Of a stretch of 64,000 nt of DNA, positions 33,372 through 43,944 are shown piece after piece (the stretch's first letter is position 1; every line of letters begins with the position of its first letter). The DNA is from Auricularia sp. M13 (lineage: Eukaryota; Basidiomycota; Agaricomycetes; Auriculariales; Auriculariaceae), in contig CM073199.1 of assembly GCA_037042915.1 (NCBI GenBank), forward strand, positions 3,596,001 to 3,660,000, written 5' to 3'. The notes under the pieces were generated by a model. That model was not told where the DNA came from and made no database searches. It worked only from the letters and a program-made list of their open reading frames with translations. The translations under genes and the position numbers were made by a program.

Positions 33372-34931
33372 CTACTGCAGAGTACTAAGAGCACGTTGTA
33401 AGTCAAGGAACCAGTCTGATTCTGTATCGTCAATTTCGTCCATCATGATGACGTGTGCGAATATCGACAGTAAACCCTCTGCAACGTCAGAAGAGTGCCA
33501 ATCTGGCACGCGGACGCCGCGCAGCTCAAGAGTTACACCTTGAGGTAGAACAAAGAAGCTCATGAGTCTGTGAAAGACGGCCAAGGGCAAGATAGCGTCG
33601 TCGTGTCGTTCGATACGTCTGCTGTAAAGAACAAGCTTTCTGATGTTCGGAAACGCGAGATGCGCGGCTGGTGGCTCGAAGGCGATGCAGAAGTCATTCG
33701 AGGCGTTCATCTCGATGGTAAGAACTCTGAGCGCCGCGAAAATGGTCCCGTGAGGCAGCTTCAATGAGCAGCGACGGAGCCAAGTAGAGTCTGTGGACCA
33801 GGCGATGAGAAGATCCTGTGCCGCCTCTACCCACCACCCAAGGCTGATGATCCCGTGGTGGTAAGCCACGTAAGCGCCGTATATCGGATCCATCGAGTGG
33901 CGGTAAGCCGCGTGTGGGCTGTATATCCTCCGCCTTATGCCTGCCAAGGTAGAGAGCGCCACCTCCTCGTTCTCCTGTCCATGGGAGCTGAGCGCGCAGA
34001 ATGGCTGTGGAGGTACAAATGCTGTGAAATGCGGGATCACTGTGTGAAAAATCTGCGACGCCTGGGGAAACCAAAGCAGCTCCGTCGATACATCTGGTAT
34101 TGTTGAGATTGGAAGATTGGCGAGCCAGAACACAGCGTAGCCACGGCAATGAAACTGACGGAGCAGCTGAAACCACTGCGTTGTTCCCGGTTCTATAGGT
34201 GACGTTGTCCATGACGGGGGTAAGTCCTGCGTAGTAGGCCAACTGCGATAATTAAGATAGCCAAGATTGAAAGTCAGGCTGCGTGCATTGGGAAATAGCC
34301 TCGCCGTGCTGTTGAGTACTATGACCCCGGATTGGCCGAAGAGCATGAACGCCGATTCAGTGCCGCTCAAGCTAATAGATACGTTCACCACGGAGGGAAA
34401 CGGCACGACGTTTGATTCATAAAAGAGGAAAGAGCAGTTGTCCAACGAAACCGTATGGAGGTTGGGTGCATGTCCGCATAAGAATCTGGATGCTAACAGG
34501 TTTGGCATCCCAAGCAGTCTCCCAACGGGATGGTGTGCCGCCGAGAATAGCCCTCCAGACAGGTTCAACGTGCGCAGCGCAGGCGTTGGGCATTGAAACG
34601 AGCTGAGGATGCGTAACTCGTCTCGCCCAAGCGTGAGGCCGGCGATTCTGTGCATGTTGGTAATCACGGCCTGAATCGCACGAGGATCGCAGCAGAGCAG
34701 TGTTACTTCGATGTCGCGGCCCGTTGACGCGTTGAGACGCTCGACAAAGAGAAAGACGCCACCGCCGCGCTGATGATGACGAAGTTCGACATTCTTCCAG
34801 AACAAAGGATGCGCATGGGCGGCGCTGCGCCAGCGCCGCGAGACCTTGGAGCAACGTATGAGCTGCCGGAGAGTGCAGCCATCAAAGCAAATCCCTAAGA
34901 TCTCGTTGGCGAGATCCTCGATGACGGCCAT
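33372..34931 (-). CDS. F-box protein (copy 4, intact)
   Basis: Single-exon 519-aa F-box protein. The F-box is at residues 1-45: MAVIEDLANEILGICFDG, LRQLIRCSKVSRRWRSAA, HAHPLFWKNVEL. The body has many Leu/Phe-rich strands (SLTFNLGYLNYRS, LRVLTIEMNAS, LELRGVRVPDW). It belongs to a different F-box subgroup from copies 1 and 2 and has a decayed tandem paralogue just upstream. It is predicted to select targets for SCF ubiquitylation. Confidence 0.82.
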   Translation of the reverse strand: MAVIEDLANEILGICFDGCTLRQLIRCSKVSRRWRSAAHAHPLFWKNVELRHHQRGGGVFLFVERLNASTGRDIEVTLLCCDPRAIQAVITNMHRIAGLTLGRDELRILSSFQCPTPALRTLNLSGGLFSAAHHPVGRLLGMPNLLASRFLCGHAPNLHTVSLDNCSFLFYESNVVPFPSVVNVSISLSGTESAFMLFGQSGVIVLNSTARLFPNARSLTFNLGYLNYRSWPTTQDLPPSWTTSPIEPGTTQWFQLLRQFHCRGYAVFWLANLPISTIPDVSTELLWFPQASQIFHTVIPHFTAFVPPQPFCALSSHGQENEEVALSTLAGIRRRIYSPHAAYRHSMDPIYGAYVAYHHGIISLGWWVEAAQDLLIAWSTDSTWLRRCSLKLPHGTIFAALRVLTIEMNASNDFCIAFEPPAAHLAFPNIRKLVLYSRRIERHDDAILPLAVFHRLMSFFVLPQGVTLELRGVRVPDWHSSDVAEGLLSIFAHVIMMDEIDDTESDWFLDLQRALSTLQ

Positions 34932-35068
34932 GTGGTGGTAGTGGTCGAGAGCAAAGGGTCTTCAGCGGAGTTCTATTGTCACGGAGTAATGTGCCCAGCG
35001 GCCCATCGGTCCGGAAGACCTTGACAGAGAGTTTTATTCCCAATAACCAATTGCTACTATTACTAGAT

Positions 35069-36238
35069 CTACGCAACAGCAAGAGCCCGCTGCATGTCAA
35101 GGAACAAACTTTCTCCCATGCCCGATACTACGTCGTTCTCATCCAACATGACATTGTCGAATCCTGAAGGGATATCGTCCGAGCCGACGAAGCCATTTCT
35201 ACTGACCAATCGGACACCGCGCAGCTCGAGGGCGAGGCCTAGACGGAAACTGAAGAAGCTCATGAGCCTGTTGAAGAAATTCCATTCCAGGACGATGTGG
35301 TCAGGCGGTTGGGCACGTCTGGTATACAGAATGATTCGGCGGACGTTGAGGCATGCCGGGCGCGTGTCTACTGGCTTGAGAGAGATGAGGATGCCGTTGT
35401 CCCAGCTGAATCGATACATCTGGTATCTTGGCAAGCGGTATGTGCCCAAGATAGAATGTTGCGTGGTCTCGGGGAATTCGATGATCCGCTGCAATCACTG
35501 CACCGTCGTTGAGGCTAACTGCGCCGTTCTCCAGGACGGAGGCATCTCCAGTTCAAGAGACCTGCTACTGCACTCGATATACTCCAGACTGTATGTCACG
35601 GAGTGCGCATTGGGAAATAGGTCGGCAAGCCTATCGAACAGGACCTCGACAGAATAGCCGATAGCGAAGAACTGAGGTTGGGAGCCTGTCAAGCTGACAG
35701 ACGCACTCGTCACGGAAGGCAATGGAGCAAAGCTGGAGTCCCAGAACAGAAGAGAGCAGTTGTTCAGGGAGACCGAATGAGATGTGGTGCCTGTCCTCCA
35801 ATGAACGTGGCCGCAGCAAGTGCTGCGTCTGGATCTGATGTCCCAAGTCGCCCCACGGGACATTGTGCGCTCGAGAATAGCCCACCGCACAGGGACAGTG
35901 TACGTAGCGCCGGAGCGGGGAAAATGAACAAGCTAAGTATGCAATGTTCGTCACGGCCTAGGGTAAGGCTGCTGATTCTGGCCATATTGGCAACCACAGC
36001 TTGAACCGCGCGTGGATCGCAACAAATGTCGTGACCGGAAGACGCGTTAAGACGCTCTACGAAGAGGCTGACGCCGCCACCCCTGTGGCGATGGCGCAGT
36101 CTAACGTCTTTCCAAAACAGAGGATGCGCATGGCTCGCGATGCGCCAGCGCCGCGAGACTTCAGAGTAGCTGTCGGAGATTGCAGCCATAAAAACAAAGA
36201 CCTAAGACCTCGTTAGCGAGGTTCTCGATGACGGCCAT
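35069..36238 (-). pseudogene. F-box protein (copy 5, decayed)
   Basis: Tandem paralogue of copy 4. It begins MAVIENLANEVLGLCFYG at 36238, stops within the F-box, and resumes in another frame with EVSRRWRIASHAHP and LFWKDVRLRHRHRGGG. A further shift occurs near 35790, and a large central part present in copy 4 is missing around 35490-35510. The C-terminal 140 codons are still clean (LELRGVRLVSRNGF, LFLDMQRAL). At least three breaks, so a pseudogene. Confidence 0.8.
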
Positions 36239-36681
36239 GATATGGTAGAGGACGAGAGCAAAGAAGCTCCTGCGGAGTCAGATTGATCGGAGCCTAATTG
36301 CTACATGGTTCGGTGAAGGCGAAACAACAAAAAATGCTACAACACTCGCCACTCCTGAGTCTCCAGTTCCCACAAGTACCCTGGGTTGATAAAAAAGTAT
36401 GAGAATCGCATATGAATTATGCATATCAGGCCGGCGAGCTCGAGCGAAGGTACCTTTCTGGCGCTCAGACACGACGTGGAGTTGTTCCTGGAGGGATTGA
36501 TGCCACTGTGTTATAGTAATAGGCGGATCAGAACATTATTACGTTGGCACGTATTTCTGATGATATTGTCGGAGCCGGGACTACGCGTTTGATCCGGCCT
36601 TCATTCTGAGCACCATTATAACCCGGCATGCAACATGCTGCGCAATCTTCGCCTCTTCCTCTTGCCTTCCGACAGGTTGCC
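36239..36681 (+). promoter_or_regulatory. Promoter region of the ABC transporter
   Basis: No gene seen. A TATAA begins at 36617, 65 bp before the ATG at 36682. It also serves as the 5' flank of the decayed F-box gene on the other strand. Confidence 0.4.
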
Positions 36682-39600
36682 ATGAACGCGCTTTGTGCGG
36701 AATCGCGCTTTTGGGTATGACCGCTCCACGCGCTCCAGCTGAATTTGTGGTCTGACGCGTCTTAGGAGATTACCGACCCGTGCTGGCGCGCGTTTTGGTC
36801 CGCAGTCGTGCCAGCGGGCATCGCGCTCGTCATCCTACTCCGCGCGTTAATCCCAGCCTCGATATCTAAACGCGTGCTCCCATTTCCTTTCGCGCCGTTC
36901 CTGACGCTCAAGGAGGCCGAAGCGATACTTTATCCCGAGAGCGTTGTACCGCAAGACCCCACGCCGGTCCTCAGCGCTCCATTCGTCTCGCTCAGCATCA
37001 TCTCATGTCTACAGGCCGTCTCCTGGATTGCCGCCTCGTTCCTCGCGCCGGCGACTACTGCGTGGGTGCCCGCCCTCATCGGCTTGACGTGGGTCTTGAG
37101 TTCTGCGCGCCTTATCCTACGGCCAAAACCAACGCCGCATTACGACCTTTTCGTCTTATGGACAGCGCACCTTGTGTTCGCTGCAATAGACATCGGGGCC
37201 ATCATCTTTTTGCATGCCGCAGAGGGCACTCCACTGCCCTCCTCTGAGGCACTCGTTGCGCGGGCCGCGAATCTCATGGCTGTCGTGATCGCTCTAGCGC
37301 TCACTCTTTCTCGCCCTTTGGCGCTTCCCAGCTCGCACGTCGATATAAAAGAGATTGTGCGTCCCTCTCTGCAGACTCTTAGCCATTCTCACGCGTCGGC
37401 ACGTCGCAGGGAACCAGTATCTCTCTCGAGGATTACACCACTTTCTGGAGTTGGCTAACGTTTGCATGGGTATACCCCATTATTGCGAAGGTACGGTGTT
37501 TATTGCGATACTCTTCTCATTAAACATTTTGTGATTTATATGCAGGGAACTAACACCACGTTGGAAGAGAAGGATGTCTGGGATATGAGCCCCACTCTCC
37601 GTGCAAAGTCTTCCTTCGTAAAGTTCCAGAGCATCGTCCGGTGCGTATCAACCAATATGATCAACTGCCGACATCTTACCGGCGCAACATAGCCCTGGCT
37701 TATACCGTCGTTTGCTCGTGGCTCATTCCCGTGATATCATGTCAGTATTCCACAGCGGCCGACGTTGCAAAGCATTGCTAATTGATTTATTCAGAAATCA
37801 CCTTGCACTCACGTACACGTCGGTCCTGCTGCAATACAGCCAGCCGATATTGTTGAAGTGAGTGGAATGTCCGCTTCATGTGCAACTTCACCAACTGTCC
37901 TCCGCACCAGTCGCCTGTTGGACTCAGTAAACGGCACAGCGTCCGCGTCGGCGCGCGCAAGCGCGGTGGTGTTTGCCCTTCTCATGTTCACCGCATCGGT
38001 GCTCAAGGCGGAGTGCGACCTGCAGAGTCTCTGGCTCTGTCGCCGCCTGGCGGCCAACATTCGCAGCGAGCTCATGGCGGCCGTATACGACAAGGCGCTG
38101 CGCCGCAAGGTGCTCACCGGCACTGGCGCGGGGGGTAAGGAGGCTTCCAAACCCGGGGACGAGAAGCAGGGAGGCGCGGACGTCGGGCGCATCGTGAACC
38201 TCATGAGCAACGACGTCGAACGGATCACCCTCTTCGCGACCATGGCGTACCTGCTCGTCAGCGCGCCGGTGGAGATCCTCATCGCATGCATCCTGCTCTA
38301 CCGGTGCGTGCGTCGGCTCACTTAGCCCCCAATCGCTCACATCCGTGCTGCAGTGTCCTCGGCTGGTCTGCGTTCGCCGGCTTCTCGATCTTCATCGTCG
38401 TCTTGCCGATCAACTACGGCCTGACGAAATGGGGCATTCGCATCCAGGAGGGGCTGCTGAGAGCGTCGGACAAGCGCATGTCTGTCATCAACGAGCTCAT
38501 TTCCGAGGTTTGTCTCTGCCCGCATCGTGGCTTTGTTTGCAAACGACCCCGACTAACGTGCCCGCCCAGATCAAGTTCATCAAATTCTTTGCATGGGGAG
38601 AGAAATGGATTGAGCGCACGCTCGACGCACGCAGAGTATGTGTTTAACGCTGTGTTCCTCTTCCATTCTAACCTAGCCCGTGAACCAGGTCGAAATGTCA
38701 TGGATTAAAAAAGGTCGGACATTGCGCACTGCGTCGTCCGTCGTATCTGCCGCTCTGACCTTTCCCTCCATATAGAGCGCATTGCAAGCACGTTCTTTGG
38801 TCTCTTATGGATGGCGGCGCCACCCTTCGTTGCCGTGGCATCGTTCAGTGTATATGTTTGGACAGGTCATACGCTCACAATCCCCGTTGCTTTCACTGTG
38901 CGTCCGCCCGTGGCACGCGATCCTTCGAATTGTGCGTTCTAACTGCCGCAAAATTCCAGACCATATCGCTGTTCTCCATGCTTCAGTACGTTGTGGTTTC
39001 TTCGTTGCATGATATCGTTCCTGATGTGTTTACCCTATCACTGCAGGAACCCCCTGAACATCCTTCCCAATTTCGTATGCGGATCCCACAAGCGCGCATG
39101 TTGATCGCTGACTCATGCTGTGCAGGTCGCAAAGTTCCTTCAGGTGTCAGTATCAGTCGGGCGCATACAGTCGTTCCTTGAGGAAGACGAGGTCTCGGAC
39201 GCTGGCTCGTCCAGGGACAGTCACAACCGCCCGACGCCCCCTCCCGAGAGCGAAACCGCTGCTATCGAACATGCCTCGTTCGTCTGGAACACCGGAGACC
39301 TCAAGACGCCCGAAGGACCGAAGAACAGCTCGTGGTTTGGGTGGGGCCGGCTGCGGTTCTGGCGACGCGACGCGGGGGAGACGGCGACCAAAAAGGCCGA
39401 GGACGACGCGGCCGAAAGGCCGTTCGAGCTGCGAGATATCAACGTCTCCTTTCCGCCGCGGAAGCTCACGCTCGTCACGGGCGCGACCGCGAGCGGCAAG
39501 TCGGCCCTTCTGCATGCGCTGCTGGGCGAGATGACGCAAGTGTCGGCTGGCGGGCGCGTTATATTGCCCGCTGGTAAGGTCAGCTATGCGGCGCAGTCTC

Positions 39601-42600
39601 CGTGGCTGCAACACCGCACCATCCGTGACAATATTTTGTTCGGCGAGAACCTGGACGAGCAGCGATACGACGCAGTGCTGGAGGCGTGCGCGCTCAAGCC
39701 CGACTTGGCTATACTCGACGACGGAGATCGTACCGAGATTGGTGTTCGGTGCGTGTGAATTCATGCCTCCTGAACTGCCTTTGACTTCGTCCTCCAGCGG
39801 CGTCTCTTTGTCCGGCGGCCAGAAGGCGAGAGTCGCGCTGGCGCGCGCAGTCTATCAATACACCAAGCTCGTGCTACTCGACGATCCACTCAGCGCGGTT
39901 GACAGCCATACAGCGCGCCAGCTGCTCGACAACCTTTTCCTTGGGCCGCTTCTTGCAGATAGAACTGTGGTACGCAGTTCTCGCGTTTACATGTTGTTTT
40001 TGGCTGAGAACACACTTAGATTCTCGTGACGCATCATGTGGAGCTCATGCTCCCTGCAGCACACTATATTGTCCGGATGTCAGATGGCCGTGTGGATTCG
40101 GCAGGCACCCTCGCCGAGCTGCGCGCCCGTGGCCTGCTCGACGAGATCAAACGCGATGCCGAAGCCAAGCTCGAAGCGCCTGCAGCTCCGACAGACGAAG
40201 ACGGCGAGAAGAAGGCGGACGCGACTCAGTCGAAGCCCAAGCAGCTGGTGGAGGACGAGGCGCGCGCCGAGGGCTTCATCCAGTGGCGCGTCTACAAAAC
40301 CTATCTTCACGCGTCGTCATACTGGACATGGGCCGCCATTGCTACGTGCATCGTTCTGTACGAACTATTCAGGGTTGGGGAGCTACTTTGGATCAAATAC
40401 TGGGGCGAGGTGAGGCTTCCATTGACGGCGTCACTCTTTGGTGACGTTTTTGCAGGCGTCGCTGGAGGAAACACAACGTTCGCTAGCTCTTGCGCATTCA
40501 GCTACGTTCGTCGTCCAGAACTCTCCGTCTGGGCTGGGATCCCTTCATGAGCTGCAAACGCACAGCCTGGCCGGGACGGTTTCCTCGAAGCTTCCGTCTG
40601 CAGAAGAGCATCCGATGTTCTACGTCGGAATCTACGCCGCAATCACTTTCTCGACTGCGACCGTGGGTGTACTCACCAGGGTCATCGAGTACATTGGAGC
40701 GTTCCGCGCGAGTCGCATACTGTTTGAACGGCTGCTCGTCACTGTCGTCCACGCCCCTTTCAGATGGTTTGATGTCACGCCAACTGGTAAGTTTCTCTCC
40801 AGTCGCAATGTGGGTTTCGTCTGATTGGCGTAGGGCGAATCCTTAATAGGTTCAGCCGGGACATTGAGGTAGTAGACTCGTCTTTAGCCTCATCTTTCAA
40901 CACTTTCATGGGCAAGTCGATATCATCTTTCCGTCTGACACTGGACTCATGGCACATACAGCGATGTTCTCAACTTTTCTCGTCGGCATCTTCGTAAGTT
41001 CTCCTGCCTCCCTTCAGGAAAGCGTGTAATCATCATGTCACAGACCATTTCTTTTGTCCTGCCCGCCTTTCTTCTCCCCGCCGTCGTTGTGGCGTACATT
41101 TACTACCTGCTTGCGCTCGGTTACCTGAACACTGGTGAGCTTGCATTCATAAAAGCAGTCTACAGGGGTGCTGATTATTTCCTGCCTCAGGTCGCGATCT
41201 TCGTCGTATGGAATCTGTGACTCGGTCGCCGGTCTTCCAGTCTTTCAGCGAGCTGCTCGAGGGTATTGTAACCGTCAGAGCGTTCTGCGCCGAAAGGCGA
41301 TTTCTGGAAGGCCTATTCAACTTGGTCGACGTGATGAACAAGATGTATTGGGGCTTCTGGATGCTCAACCGTTACCTGATGTTTCGCTTCGACGTTATCG
41401 GCGCCTTCATCGTTCTGACGACCTCGCTCATTGGCCTCTCCACAATCACGTCGTCGGGAGGCATCGCTGGGTGGGCGGGATTGACCATCACGACCGCTAT
41501 GAACGTCACGATGAGCATCTATTGGACCTGCAGATTTTTCACGCAGCTGGAATTGGATCTCAAGTGAGTACAGTGTCTCCGTGCGAATGCCTGCTGAGCC
41601 AAAACGCAGCTCGGTCGAGCGGGTCATCGAATATCTCGACCTCCCGCAGGAGCCGCCTGCCATCATCGAGGCCCGTCGTCCGCCTGCATACTGGCCATCA
41701 TCATCCGGCGGCCCAGAGAAGCCGCTGCTGTCCGTCGAGAATTTGACCATCAAGTATGCGCCTGACTTGCCAGCGGTTCTGCATGGCATCTCCTTTGATC
41801 TGCGCGCGCGCGAAAGGGTTGGTCTCCTCGGACGGTAAGCTCGTGAATTCGCGTAGACTCGGAGTGCCGAAAACTGATCCCCGCCGCTCAGAACGGGCAG
41901 CGGCAAATCCACCATTGCTATGTCCCTGCTGCGATTCGTCGAACCGGTCTCAGGACGCATCGTCGTTGACGGCATCGACATCTCGACGATCGGGCTGCAA
42001 GATGTCAGGTCCAAAATTGTGCGTTCTCGCCACTCCTTGTGTGTGCGCCAGCCTGACTGACATCGACGTGGCAGACTTTCATCCCCCAAGATGCCGCGTT
42101 GTTCAGCGGCACCATCCGCGAGAACCTGGACCCATTCAACGAGTTTAGCGACGAAGAATGCGCGGACGTGCTCGCGCGCGTTCACTTGGTCTCTACCCCG
42201 GCCAGCGCGTTTGCGTCGGCGTCGACTTCGAGGGCGCCAACGCCTACCGCAGATTTGGCAGAGGATACGGAAGACGCCGCGTCTGCCGCGTCAACGAAGG
42301 TCGATGAGACTAGGCAGAGCATCTCGCTCAGCACGAAAGTCTCGGCCGGAGGCACCAACTTCTCGCAGGGGCAGCGGCAGCTGGTCTCCCTAGCCCGTGC
42401 GCTGCTGCGTCGCAGTGCGATCATTATTATGGACGAAGCGACGTCCTCGATCGGTGAGTCAGGCTCTGATCTGAGGCCTGCCGGGCTCAGCATATTTAGA
42501 CTTCGATATGGATGCCAAGATTCAAGCCACAATCCGCGAGGAGTTTAAGGACTCTCTATTGCTTACGGGTATGTCAGGCTCCCCGCAACTTGAGGAAAGG

Positions 42601-42870
42601 TTACTCACAATTACCAGTTGCGCATCGTCTCAAGACAGTCGTGGATTACGACCGCCTGATCGTACTCGACAAAGGTCTGTGATTCCTGACAAGACACTGC
42701 GTTGGTACTGTTCTAAACCTTCTGCAGGAAATATTGTCGAGTTTGATACGCCTCTCAATCTCATCCGCAAACAGGGCGGTTATTTCCGCAACATGGCGGT
42801 GAAGAGTGGGACCTTTGCTGAACTAGAGGCGACTGCTGTAGCTGCAGCGGCGAAAAGCAAACGCGACTGA
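36682..42870 (+). CDS. ABCC (MRP-type) full ABC transporter
   Basis: Exporter of organic anions or conjugates across plasma or vacuolar membrane, by family. Exon 1 codes [11 protein letters not shown]. An N-terminal membrane region of several helices (36800-37350) resembles a TMD0. TMD1 includes [13 protein letters not shown] and [16 protein letters not shown]1 has [24 protein letters not shown] and [10 protein letters not shown] (Asp for the catalytic Glu, as is usual in ABCC). TMD2 includes [23 protein letters not shown]2 has [15 protein letters not shown], an Ala/Ser/Thr-rich insert of about 50 residues, [17 protein letters not shown] and [11 protein letters not shown]. It ends KSKRD at 42870. 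More than 15 short introns; borders approximate. No inactivating change noticed. Confidence 0.9.
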
Positions 42871-43168
42871 CTTCTATCGGAAAATAATACGGCCTCTCTG
42901 ACCGGTACCTAGCTATGATATACCCATAAATGCTTCCTATGCTGCCTTATATTCCACTCTGTGATGCTACGGAGATCGATGCCCACTAGAGTCATATCCT
43001 GGATGCCTAACTTTGACGGAACTGCACGCAGACGTTGAGCGCGTTCGTTGTTTCCTCGTTCACAAGATAAAAATCAACGAGCAAGTCTTATGTAAAGGAG
43101 GAGTACTCGGCAACCTCATCGTTTGAGGCTTCGAAGATATTCGCGGCTGGCGCGCACTTGGGCGATAC

Positions 43169-43759
43169 TAGTGATGTGCCGGCCCGGCTCGGCTCAAAGC
43201 CGCCGGCTACGGCTCGGCTTCGAGGGGCTCAGGCTTGAGAGAGTCGCGAGCCGGGCCCTGAGCCGGCGGCTCAAGCAAGCCGCCGGCCCAGCCGCGGCTT
43301 ACAACGGCCTGTCCTAGTGAACAACGGTGTTGAACAAGTGAGATCAAAATTATCATTATATGAGTACAAACTCACTTGTACACATTGCGGTTGCATGGAG
43401 AGGTTGTAGCACGAGATCGGAGCGGTGAGCACGCTTGTGGCACGAAACGAAGGACCGCAGCATGATCCGCAACGTGTTCCGCGCCCCCGGTAGCTCTGTT
43501 CTGAGATACAAGGCCTTCCTGTCCGTCAGTAGCCTACTGGATATCAAATAACTGCCACTTACCAAAACTCTTAACCTGCAGCATAACAAAGTTCAATATG
43601 TACACAGAGAGCCCCGGCCTGGCGGCCGGCTCGCGGCTTTTCAGAGGGTGAGCTGAGCCGCAAGCCCTTCCGAGCCGTTCGGACGGCCCGGCCGGGCTCG
43701 GCCTACAAACGGCTCGGCTCGGCCGGCTCACGGCTTGAGCCGAAGCCGACCCATCACTA
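43169..43759. mobile_element. hAT-type MITE
   Basis: A 591-bp element starting TAGTGATG and ending CATCACTA. The terminal 35-40 bp are imperfect inverted repeats (TAGTGATGTGCCGGCCCGGC against TAGTGATGGGTCGGCTTCGG). An 8-bp target duplication, GGCGATAC, lies at 43161-43168 and 43760-43767, the length typical of hAT. Subterminal regions are rich in CGGCTCGGC-like words. The inner part is AT-richer and has no transposase motif, so it depends on a transposase from elsewhere. It sits between the ABC transporter and the GH3 gene. Confidence 0.88.
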
Positions 43760-43900
43760 GGCGATACCGATAAGAAAGAGTGTACTGTCGCGTTCGAGGC
43801 GGTTGCGGCCATGAATTGAGAATATACCTCGAGATTACCTGAAGATAGAGGGTCTAATGATCATATTCGCCACTTCTCACCTGCGCACGTGCCAGGAGAC

Positions 43901-43907
43901 TATATAA
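43901..43907 (+). promoter_or_regulatory. TATA box of the GH3 gene
   Basis: TATATAA lies 38 bp before the ATG at 43945 and about 140 bp after the end of the MITE, so the MITE is a near neighbour of this promoter. Confidence 0.6.
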
Positions 43908-43944
43908 TGTGCTGGCACGCGGTAAAACTCTAAGCGCCCGGAGT

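Noticed and set aside
41313-42185. 290-codon minus-strand frame
   Set aside because: Antisense to TMD2 and NBD2 of the ABCC transporter.
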